NCBI GenBank assembly: GCA_030729925.1 | Contig: JANQWK010000097.1 | Span: 1 to 48,327 of the forward strand | Reading direction: 5' to 3' | Origin: Saprospiraceae bacterium | Lineage (GTDB): Bacteria > Bacteroidota > Bacteroidia > Chitinophagales > Saprospiraceae | DNA: 48,327 nt | Shown here: positions 25,404-32,636 of the stretch, piece after piece | Position numbering within the stretch: position 1 is the stretch's first letter | Layout: each line of letters starts with the position of its first letter | Translations under genes and position numbers: made by a program | The notes under the pieces: model-generated | What the model was told of the DNA's origin: nothing | The model's database searches: none | Seen by the model: only the letters and a program-made list of their open reading frames with translations

Positions 25404-26063
25404 TTATTGCTGAAAAGCAAATTGCACGATATTGGCTCCCATTTGCAGGGCTGCCCTCCGCACTTCTTCCGGATCATTATGCACTTCCGGGTCTTCCCAA
25501 CCATCTCCCAGGTCGCATTCGAAGGTATAAAAACAGACCAGTCGGCCATCCCAAAACCATCCGAAACCCTGTGGTGACTTGTTATCATGGGCATGAATTT
25601 TGGGCAATCCGTTTTTAAATGCGAAGGTCTGGTTATAGATATCGTGTTCGAAGGGTAGTTCTACCATTTCGAGTTCCGGAAACACCTTTTTCATCGCAAC
25701 CCGCACATAGGGATCCATCCCGTAATTGTCATCAATATGCAAAAAACCACCTGCGATGAGGTAATCGCGCATGTTGCGGGCTTCCTGGTCGGAAAAAACG
25801 ACATTGCCATGGCCGGTCATGTGCAGGAAAGGATAATTAAACAACTCCACGCTCCCGGCTTCCACCACTGCATAATCCGGATCCAGATTTGTTCCCAGGT
25901 AGCGGTTACAAAAACGAGTCAGGTTGGGCAACGCCGTAGGATTGGCATACCAATCGCCCCCGCCGTTGTACTTCAGCAAAGCCAATTTGAGCGGTGCTTC
26001 TGCGGGATGCAGGGCAAGCAAAGGAAGAAGCAGTAAGGATGCGAATAATTTTTTGAGTCGCAT
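25404..26063 (-). CDS. DUF4159 domain protein, exported
   Basis: DUF4159 family protein, 219 residues. A signal peptide (MRLKKLFASLLLLPLLALHPAEA) is followed by the domain. Conserved features include YNGGGDWYANPT near residue 33, FLHMTGHGNVVFSDQEARNMRDYL near 79 and GGFLHIDDNYGMDPYVR near 105. The fold is related to glutamine amidotransferase-like (flavodoxin-type) domains, and a catalytic role is not established. ATG 26063 is preferred to 26099 because it gives a proper signal. It follows rsmE by 5 nt on the same strand, a pairing common in this phylum. Confidence 0.88.
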   Translation of the reverse strand: MRLKKLFASLLLLPLLALHPAEAPLKLALLKYNGGGDWYANPTALPNLTRFCNRYLGTNLDPDYAVVEAGSVELFNYPFLHMTGHGNVVFSDQEARNMRDYLIAGGFLHIDDNYGMDPYVRVAMKKVFPELEMVELPFEHDIYNQTFAFKNGLPKIHAHDNKSPQGFGWFWDGRLVCFYTFECDLGDGWEDPEVHNDPEEVRRAALQMGANIVQFAFQQ

Positions 26064-26068
26064 GAAGC

Positions 26069-26776
26069 TTATGGATTTAATTGATAAATAGTACAGCAAG
26101 CCACCAGTGCGGCTGTTTCGGTTCGCAACCTACTCGATCCGAGGGTAAGCGGTTGCCAGCCGGTTTGCAGGGCTAAATTAACCTCCTCCGGAGAAAAATC
26201 GCCTTCCGGTCCAATCCAAACCTTAACACTCGTGCCGGGGGTATAGTTGTCTGTCAGGGAGACCTTCTCTCCGGGGTCGCAATGCGCGATATAGCGCAAC
26301 CCTGCATCCCCCTTTTGACCGAGGCAATCCCGAAAAACCATCGGCTCGTCCAAAATCGGCAAATGTGCTTTTAGGGACTGTTTCATCGCTGCCCGCATCA
26401 GCTTTTCCAATCGGTCGAGCCGCAATTGTCGGCGTTCGGAACGTTCACAAATCACCGGAGTAATGCGGGACACCCCAATCTCCGTCACTTTTTCCACCAG
26501 CCACTCCATCCGATCGGTATTTTTGGTAGGCGCCACCAGGAGGTGCAAGTCATAATTAAGCGGATGCCAATTTTCCGCTACCGAAAGCAGGTCGCAGATC
26601 ACCAGATCCTTCTTCCCTGTTTCCCGGATGCGCAAGTGCAAAAAATGACCTTTGCCGTCCACGGCGAAAATCTCATCGCCCTTCTTCTTGCGCAACACCT
26701 GTACACAATGCCGGGCTTCTTCTGCCGACAGGGCTATCCCATTGTCCGACCAATCTTCGATAAAAAAAAGTTGCAT
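26069..26776 (-). CDS. rsmE: 16S rRNA (uracil-1498-N3) methyltransferase
   Basis: RsmE, 235 residues, a SPOUT-class methyltransferase that methylates U1498 of 16S rRNA. An N-terminal PUA-like domain (MQLFFIEDW...HCVQVLRKKKGDEIFAVDG) precedes the knotted SAM domain with KNTDRMEWLVEKVTEIGVSRITPVICERSER. The SAM loops are WIGPEGDFSPEEV and LTLGSSRLRTETAALVA. The ATG at 26776 matches the family N-terminus; the 12-residue extension is not conserved in pattern. The first gene of a two-gene unit with DUF4159. Confidence 0.94.
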   Translation of the reverse strand: MQLFFIEDWSDNGIALSAEEARHCVQVLRKKKGDEIFAVDGKGHFLHLRIRETGKKDLVICDLLSVAENWHPLNYDLHLLVAPTKNTDRMEWLVEKVTEIGVSRITPVICERSERRQLRLDRLEKLMRAAMKQSLKAHLPILDEPMVFRDCLGQKGDAGLRYIAHCDPGEKVSLTDNYTPGTSVKVWIGPEGDFSPEEVNLALQTGWQPLTLGSSRLRTETAALVACCTIYQLNP

Positions 26777-26898
26777 AGCTGCAATAGGGGTTAAACGGTT
26801 AATATTTCGCAATTTCGCTTACCTTTAAAGCTGCTTTGCAACCCAGAACAAGGAAAGCGTGTTATAGCTAATCATAAAATTAACAATTGTACGCAAAT

Positions 26899-28239
26899 AT
26901 GGACATACTTATCATGGCCGGGCAATTGATGCTCAGTCTTTCGGTTTTGATTGTGCTGCATGAGATGGGACACTTTTTTCCGGCCAGGTGGTTTGGCACC
27001 CGGGTAGAAAAATTCTACTTGTTTTTTGATCCTTGGTTTTCCTTGTTCAAGGTAAAAAAGGGAGACACGGAATACGGCGTGGGATGGTTGCCCCTGGGCG
27101 GCTATGTCAAGATCTCCGGAATGATTGACGAGAGCTTTGACACCGAGCAAATGAAAGAACCGCCCAAGGACTATGAATTCAGGGCCAAAAAAGCCTGGCA
27201 AAGGCTTATTATTATGCTGGGAGGCGTCACCGTCAATTTCATCCTCGGGTTTTTCCTCTACGGCATGGTACTTTGGGTCTGGGGCGAAGAATATCTGCCC
27301 AGCAAGAATGTGGAATATGGTATTTATGCAGACTCTTTGGGTCAGGAGCTCGGCCTGAGAGACGGGGATCAGATCCTGGCGGTAGGCGATCAAGCTTTCG
27401 ATATTTTCAATGAGCGCACCGTGGTTCGGGAAATCATCATCAACAACGCGGCCAGCATTACCGTCAGGCGCGAAGGACAGGAAGTAAAACTGCCTGTGGA
27501 TGAAAAATTCGTGGATATCCTGTCCCGCCATGAAAACAAGGATAAGTCTTTGTTTATGCCCCGCACCCCTTTTGTGGCTGCTGAATTTTTTCCCGATGGA
27601 CCAGCCGTACGTGCAGGCATCCAGAAAGAAGATCGAATTATCGGATTGAACGGGGAAGCTACTCCTTATTTTACCGATTTTTACACCAAAATCAGACCCC
27701 TAAAAAGCACTCCTGTCACGGTAGAAGTGTTGCGCAACGACACCGACACCCTCAGCTTCAGCCTCACTACGACCGAAAACGGAGCCATTGGCGTATATCC
27801 TTATGCCTTCACCAAATTTTTTGCCACCGAACGACTCGAATATACCCTCGCCCAGGCTATGCCGGCAGGCGTGGCCAAGGGATGGAGCTTCCTCGGAGAC
27901 CAGGTAAAAGCCTTCGGACAAATGTTTAAAGGCAAGATCAAAGCTTCGGAAAGCTTAGGCGGCTTCGCCTCCATCGGCCAGATGTTTGGCAACGTATGGC
28001 TCTGGGAAAGATTCTGGACCATGACCGCCATCCTTTCCCTGATCCTGGCTTTCATGAACCTGCTCCCCATTCCTGCACTGGATGGCGGACACGTTATGTT
28101 CCTGCTCTACGAAGTGATCAGCGGCAGAAAACCCAGTGACAAGTTTATGGAATACGCCACAATGATCGGTTTCATATTGGTTATCAGCCTGGTAATTTAT
28201 GCCAATGGGCTGGACATCATCCGAAGCTGGTTTAACTAA
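26899..28239 (+). CDS. rseP: RIP metalloprotease RseP (site-2 protease)
   Basis: M50 intramembrane zinc protease, 446 residues. The first membrane helix holds HEMGH (H21, E22, H25). The third zinc ligand lies in NLLPIPALDGGHVMF (D395). Between these lie two PDZ domains (about 135-205 and 220-290); GPAVRAGIQKEDRIIGLNG marks the second. Four membrane segments are expected. Such enzymes cut anti-sigma factors or leftover signal peptides. The longer frame start at 26887 is TTG, so the ATG at 26899 (MDILIMAG) is preferred. No anti-sigma gene is nearby, so the substrate is not identified. Confidence 0.93.
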   Translation: MDILIMAGQLMLSLSVLIVLHEMGHFFPARWFGTRVEKFYLFFDPWFSLFKVKKGDTEYGVGWLPLGGYVKISGMIDESFDTEQMKEPPKDYEFRAKKAWQRLIIMLGGVTVNFILGFFLYGMVLWVWGEEYLPSKNVEYGIYADSLGQELGLRDGDQILAVGDQAFDIFNERTVVREIIINNAASITVRREGQEVKLPVDEKFVDILSRHENKDKSLFMPRTPFVAAEFFPDGPAVRAGIQKEDRIIGLNGEATPYFTDFYTKIRPLKSTPVTVEVLRNDTDTLSFSLTTTENGAIGVYPYAFTKFFATERLEYTLAQAMPAGVAKGWSFLGDQVKAFGQMFKGKIKASESLGGFASIGQMFGNVWLWERFWTMTAILSLILAFMNLLPIPALDGGHVMFLLYEVISGRKPSDKFMEYATMIGFILVISLVIYANGLDIIRSWFN

Positions 28240-28293
28240 TACCGCCATGGGACAAATAGGTAAACTTTTTTAAAAAAAAGACACCGCGAATGC

Positions 28294-28324
28294 TTGTCTG
28301 AAAAAGAAAGTTTACCTAAATTTG
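28294..28324 (+). promoter_or_regulatory. Promoter of tRNA-Leu
   Basis: TTG at 28294-28296, 20 nt, then TAAATTTG at 28317-28324, an exact consensus match. Transcription would start near 28331, 25 nt before the tRNA. Confidence 0.72.
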
Positions 28325-28355
28325 CCCACCTTCAAACGATAAGGGTTTACATGCT

Positions 28356-28439
28356 GCCCGGGTGGCGGAACTGGTAGACGCGCTGGATTCAAAATCCAGT
28401 TCTGGCAACAGAGTGCGGGTTCGATTCCCGCCCCGGGTA
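28356..28439 (+). tRNA. tRNA-Leu (CAA anticodon)
   Basis: 84-nt leucine tRNA with a long variable arm. The acceptor stem is GCCCGGG (28356-28362) with CCCGGGT (28432-28438), including a G1·U72 pair. The anticodon stem CTGGA/TCCAG (28383-28387, 28395-28399) encloses loop TTCAAAA with anticodon CAA at 28390-28392, which reads UUG. The T arm is GCGGGTTCGATTCCCGC. The discriminator is A at 28439. The 3' CCA is not encoded. Confidence 0.97.
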
Positions 28440-28447
28440 CACTTCTC

Positions 28448-28476
28448 AAATGCAATCCAAACGGATTGCATTTTTT
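28448..28476 (+). terminator. Intrinsic terminator of tRNA-Leu
   Basis: AAATGCAATCC (28448-28458) pairs with GGATTGCATTT (28463-28473), loop AAAC, followed by three more T. Lies 9 nt after the tRNA. Confidence 0.88.
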
Positions 28477-28553
28477 GTTTGTATTCCCACCAACGCCTAC
28501 CACCGTTTGTCCACCCCTATCAAGTTATACCTTAACGCACAAACCATGAAACC

Positions 28554-28952
28554 ATGAAACCAATTCAATTGATAGCTTCCGTTTTTTCAGTGGCTGTGCT
28601 GATAGCTGGTTGCAATAAGGACGAGTTAGACATCATGGACGGAACATATAAAGGAACCTTTACGGTAACCTACGATTCCGGAACACAGACAGGCCCGACG
28701 ACTTTGGATCTACAGGATGGAAAATTTTCTTGTCAGGGCAACCCAAACCGAATACCTGCGGGCGGTTCAGGGACTTTTTTTTCAGATAAGAGCAAGATCA
28801 CTTTTCAGGATGAAAACGTTTGGACCGCTGATTTCGACTGGAATTTAATTTTGTCCGGGCAGTATAGCTACACCTTCGACGGCAGGAAGCTCAAAATTTT
28901 TGCAGACAAAAATAAGGTGGGTTACTACGAATACGACCTTGAAAAACAATGA
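28554..28952 (+). CDS. Small predicted lipoprotein
   Basis: Protein of 132 residues with a lipoprotein signal ending in IAGC (Cys about residue 20). The rest is beta-rich (DGTYKGTFTVTYDSG, SYTFDGRKLKIFAD, VGYYEYDLE) and looks like a small lipocalin-type or META-like barrel, but I cannot name a family. The start region is a tandem duplication of ATGAAACC. The upstream ATG at 28546 reads Met-Lys-Pro-stop and overlaps the true ATG at 28554 as ATGA. Confidence 0.75.
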   Translation: MKPIQLIASVFSVAVLIAGCNKDELDIMDGTYKGTFTVTYDSGTQTGPTTLDLQDGKFSCQGNPNRIPAGGSGTFFSDKSKITFQDENVWTADFDWNLILSGQYSYTFDGRKLKIFADKNKVGYYEYDLEKQ

Positions 28953-28984
28953 TTTCTGTAAACCGGATGGCAGGTAGTTTCCGC

Positions 28985-29887
28985 TCATAGTTTCCATACA
29001 GCCCCCAGGCGCCAGGAGGCATAGGGGATATCACGCAGTCCCAGCTGCCAGCCGCAGGTATAATCGAGGCGCTTTTGTCGGCGGGTGGATCCCTTGAGCC
29101 GAACTACCAGGGGTTGGTCCCCGTCGCCGATGTATCCATGGTATCCCGACAAGGAACTGCTCACTTTCCAACTGGCACGGCCGTATTCCAGGCCAAGACC
29201 ATATAAAAAGGCATCATTTTGATAATGGCGGTCGCCAAAAGTTTGCCAGACATACAACCCGGCATTGGCAAAAAAACGCAGGTAGTCGTTCGGCGTATCT
29301 CTGGTTTTGCCGAAGGCGAGATTGAAATAATACCCTGGGGTATCGGTGTAGCGGGCATCGGAGAGTTTAGACCCGGATGCTGTTTTCAGGTGGATAGACA
29401 GGGTGGCATCCGGCAGGCGGGGATGGTTCCGAATCAGCTGGATATGGGTTCCGATATACAAATCGCCTGTTGCCCAACCTTTACCGGAAATCCCTCTGGC
29501 TCGGCGCAAATCGCGAACCAGGGTATCGGTCTGATAATACTCTGCCGGAACCCAGTACAGTTCCAGGCCAACCCGTGGTGAAAACAAAGGCAGGTAAAGT
29601 GCCATTTCCATGTTTTGGGTCTGATCACCTTTGGCAACATGCGCCACCAGGTTGGTTTCGAGCTGGGCAACCTCAGGCAGGATGCCCTGCTCGGAGCGAG
29701 GAACCGGCAGCGCATTTGGCCCCATAAAAGCCGGACTCAGACGGATATACTTGTGCCAGTGCGTAAAACCGTCCCAGTTGTGGCGCGTATTCCACCAATC
29801 AAACGACTGGCCGTTTGCTACGCCGGGAGCCCCTAACAACAGGCACCCCAGAAGGAGGAAAATAAAATTCTTCGGCAGATTGCCCAT
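28985..29887 (-). CDS. Secreted protein, probable outer-membrane barrel
   Basis: Protein of 300 residues. A signal peptide (MGNLPKNFIFLLLGCLLLGAP to about residue 26) is followed by alternating aromatic/polar strands (MEMALYLPLFSPRVGLELYWVP, YYFNLAFGKTRDTP, GLGLEYGRASWKVSSSLSGYHG) and a final strand ending in WKL. This fits an outer-membrane beta-barrel. No family is recognised. The ATG at 29887 is chosen because the upstream extension lacks signal character and enters the divergent promoter region. The sulfatase gene starts 73 nt away on the other strand. Confidence 0.72.
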   Translation of the reverse strand: MGNLPKNFIFLLLGCLLLGAPGVANGQSFDWWNTRHNWDGFTHWHKYIRLSPAFMGPNALPVPRSEQGILPEVAQLETNLVAHVAKGDQTQNMEMALYLPLFSPRVGLELYWVPAEYYQTDTLVRDLRRARGISGKGWATGDLYIGTHIQLIRNHPRLPDATLSIHLKTASGSKLSDARYTDTPGYYFNLAFGKTRDTPNDYLRFFANAGLYVWQTFGDRHYQNDAFLYGLGLEYGRASWKVSSSLSGYHGYIGDGDQPLVVRLKGSTRRQKRLDYTCGWQLGLRDIPYASWRLGAVWKL

Positions 29888-29960
29888 GGTGTGCTTAATT
29901 TTCCCAACAAAATAATCTACCTTAAGAAAGTTTTTTACTCCTAACCCTATTATCCAATTT

Positions 29961-31418
29961 ATGCACGCTTTTTTTGCCCTATTTCTTTGTCTGGTGACCC
30001 TAAGCGCTCCGCTTTGGGGGCAGGAAGCCCCCACCAATGTCATCCTTATTGTGGTGGACGATATGCGCTTTGATGAGTGGAGCGGCGGCGGACACCCTTA
30101 CCTGCAAACCCCAAACCTCGACAAACTTGCCGAAGCAGGCTCTAATTTCACCCGCGCCTATCACGCCGTACCGCTTTGTTCGCCCAATCGGGCCAGTATC
30201 CTCACCGGACAGTACCCTTCCCGGCACGGAATCGTGGACAATGCCGCAAGAAATCAGGCCAGTTTGATGCTGGATCTGTTTCCCAAATACCTGCAGGAAG
30301 CAGGGTACCGAACCGGGCACGTAGGCAAATGGCACATGGGCAATACCGCAGAACCTCGACCCGGCTTTGACTACTGGCTATGCCTTGAAGGCCAGGGACA
30401 AACCTTCGATCCCATCCTCTACGAAGGCACACAACGGTACCAAGCTACCGGTTACATTACAGATATCCTCACGGAAAAAGCACTCGGCTTTTTGGAACAA
30501 AACAAAGAGGAACCCTTCTTTCTCTATTTTGCCCATAAGGCGATTCATCCGGAGGTCGTTCAGCTCGACGACGGATCCAGTGACCTGACAACTCCGAAAG
30601 AATTTTTCCCGGCTCCCCGACATGCAGGTGCCTATGACACCAAAACCTACGGAAGAAGTCCCTCCTGGTCTCGAACAGCGAAGGCAGACGACGGCAAACC
30701 TGTAGTGCAGCAGGCACAGCGCCTGCGCGATGCCATGCTCGAAGCCAACCCGGAACTGGGCAACTCCATGGACATTGGGGTATCGGAAAGTTCCATTCGG
30801 CGCAGGGCCGAGATGATGCTGGCCGTAGATGAAAGTCTGGGTGCCATCGTCGCAAAACTGGAAGCGCTCGGTATTCGCGAACAAACGGCAATCCTGTTTA
30901 CGAGCGATAATGGTTACTTTTTTGGAGAACACGGGTTCTCGCTGGAGCGGCGCATGCCTTACGAAGAATCCATCAAAGCACCTCTGATCATCCACCATCC
31001 CGGGGTTGAAAACCCCCGGCACGTGGTAGAGGGCTTGGCCGTATCTGTTGATCTTGCTGCTACCGTACTCGACATTGCAGGGCTGGAACCCGCACCCAGC
31101 GTACAGGGACTGTCGCTGATACCTCTCATACAAGGCGCCCAAACCCAAATCAGACCCGCCGTGCTTGTAGAGTATTTCAGCAACGAAAATCCCTTTCCCT
31201 GGACCGCTCAACTCGATTACCGGGTCGTGGTGGAGCCTGACTACAAATACATCAAGTGGTTGCGCTTTGACCAGGCTGAGCTGTACCAGCTCTCCTCAGA
31301 TCCTTACGAACAACGCAACCTGATACAAGATACCCGTATGCAGACCACCCTGACAAGGCTGGGAAAAAGTTTACAGCAACTCCAACTTAAAGCCCTGGGG
31401 ATATACAACACCCCGTAA
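29961..31418 (+). CDS. Type I sulfatase, exported
   Basis: Alkaline-phosphatase-fold sulfatase, 485 residues. After a signal peptide (about 1-20), the metal site D33 D34 (VVDDMR) and D317 N318 (TSDNGYFFGEHG) bracket the domain. The formylglycine site is C73 in CSPNRASILTG (C-x-P-x-R type), which needs a maturase to become formylglycine. None is encoded in this window. K124 and H126 in GHVGKWHMG are the expected active-site residues. Substrates are probably sulfated polysaccharides outside the cell, of the N-sulfoglucosamine/iduronate sulfatase kind, but the sugar is not known. A WYL regulator gene follows by 20 nt. Confidence 0.92.
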   Translation: MHAFFALFLCLVTLSAPLWGQEAPTNVILIVVDDMRFDEWSGGGHPYLQTPNLDKLAEAGSNFTRAYHAVPLCSPNRASILTGQYPSRHGIVDNAARNQASLMLDLFPKYLQEAGYRTGHVGKWHMGNTAEPRPGFDYWLCLEGQGQTFDPILYEGTQRYQATGYITDILTEKALGFLEQNKEEPFFLYFAHKAIHPEVVQLDDGSSDLTTPKEFFPAPRHAGAYDTKTYGRSPSWSRTAKADDGKPVVQQAQRLRDAMLEANPELGNSMDIGVSESSIRRRAEMMLAVDESLGAIVAKLEALGIREQTAILFTSDNGYFFGEHGFSLERRMPYEESIKAPLIIHHPGVENPRHVVEGLAVSVDLAATVLDIAGLEPAPSVQGLSLIPLIQGAQTQIRPAVLVEYFSNENPFPWTAQLDYRVVVEPDYKYIKWLRFDQAELYQLSSDPYEQRNLIQDTRMQTTLTRLGKSLQQLQLKALGIYNTP

Positions 31419-31438
31419 ACCCATATTTTCTGTCGCTC

Positions 31439-32356
31439 ATGTCAAAGGAATACGGCACCAAACTCAGGCTCTTGCGAATCATGAAAGCCATCGTAGATCA
31501 GCCCGGTTTTTACACCAAAAAAAAACTGGCTTCCCTCTACGGCGTCTCGGTTGACACCATTACCCATGACTTTAACGCCCTCAACAATGCCGGATTTTTG
31601 TTGGAATACGACGAAAAACACCGCTATTCCTTTGTGCGGGAAAAACCCTTTATGCAATTGCAGGACCTCCTGCATTTTTCAGCAGAAGACCAGATCCTGT
31701 TGTACCAGGCCATAGACCAAATTAGTCCCAACGACGACAAAAGAATCAAACTGAAACAAAAATTGGCTGCGATTTACGACTACCGCAAACTCGGATACGT
31801 TTATCTCAGCCGACCCCACCTCGACAAAATTGATCAACTCCTATTTGCGAAAGCCGCAAAGAAACAAGTCCTCCTTCTCAATTACCATTCCTCCCACAGC
31901 AACAATATCCAGAACAGAAAAGTGGAAGTCTTTCACATCCAGGCAGCCGACAACACCTTTCAGGCTTACGATGTGGAAAAAAGAGAAATCCGGCATTTTA
32001 AAATCTCCCGGGTCTCTTCCATCCAACTCCTGGACGACGACTGGCAGTTTGAAGGCTATCACCAACTCCTCCAAACAGATCCCTTCCGCGTGGCCGATCC
32101 TCATCAGGTAACCGTACATCTGACCCTTGATATAGCCGCCAAAAATTACCTCATCGAATTCTACCCCCTGAGCGAACACTACCTCAGCTCCGATCCCTCC
32201 GGCACCCGATTCGACTTTAAATGTCTGATGAATCACCGCTTTATCGGCATAGACCGCTTTATCGTAGGTCATCACCGCCATATTATCGCCATCCACGAAC
32301 CGGAACACCTCGTCCAGCACGTCCACTCCCTCATTCAAAATTTTCCGAAATTTTAA
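31439..32356 (+). CDS. WYL domain transcriptional regulator
   Basis: Regulator of 305 residues. An N-terminal helix-turn-helix (about 8-60, KKKLASLYGVSVDTITHDFNALNNAGF) precedes a WYL-type ligand domain (about 130-215, with KQVLLLNYHSS and FKISRVSSIQLLDDDW). A C-terminal WCX-like extension runs to residue 305. WYL proteins act as regulators that sense ligands, often nucleic acids or nucleotides. The gene starts 20 nt after the sulfatase stop and may be co-transcribed with it. What it regulates is unknown. Confidence 0.88.
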   Translation: MSKEYGTKLRLLRIMKAIVDQPGFYTKKKLASLYGVSVDTITHDFNALNNAGFLLEYDEKHRYSFVREKPFMQLQDLLHFSAEDQILLYQAIDQISPNDDKRIKLKQKLAAIYDYRKLGYVYLSRPHLDKIDQLLFAKAAKKQVLLLNYHSSHSNNIQNRKVEVFHIQAADNTFQAYDVEKREIRHFKISRVSSIQLLDDDWQFEGYHQLLQTDPFRVADPHQVTVHLTLDIAAKNYLIEFYPLSEHYLSSDPSGTRFDFKCLMNHRFIGIDRFIVGHHRHIIAIHEPEHLVQHVHSLIQNFPKF

Positions 32357-32505
32357 ATCATTACAGGGGGGGGTGGGGAAATGAATTCCCTACTGGCTCA
32401 AATACCTTTGTCTTATCGAAGATACCATCCTAACCACGCTTTCTTTTCTTGTTGGGCACTTCTCTCCATGTTGCCCATTCAACATAGTTTTACTGAGCTG
32501 TTAAT

Positions 32506-32546
32506 CATCCCGGGACGGATCACCCCGACCTTCCGGGATGTTTTTT
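32506..32546 (+). terminator. Intrinsic terminator after the WYL gene
   Basis: CATCCCGG (32506-32513) pairs with CCGGGATG (32533-32540), loop 19 nt, followed by six T. The stretch from 32357 to here contains a G8 run (32366-32373) and no gene I can support. Confidence 0.75.
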
Positions 32547-32636
32547 CTTATCTGGAAAGAAAAGCAATTGGTCGAAAACGAGGTACATGGGGAAGATCTT
32601 TTCTTAGTTTCGGATGTATTGTCTAAAACCAGGTAT

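Noticed and set aside
32381-32626. A possible 81-codon gene after the WYL regulator.
   Set aside because: It passes through the terminator hairpin at 32506-32546 and has no family signal.
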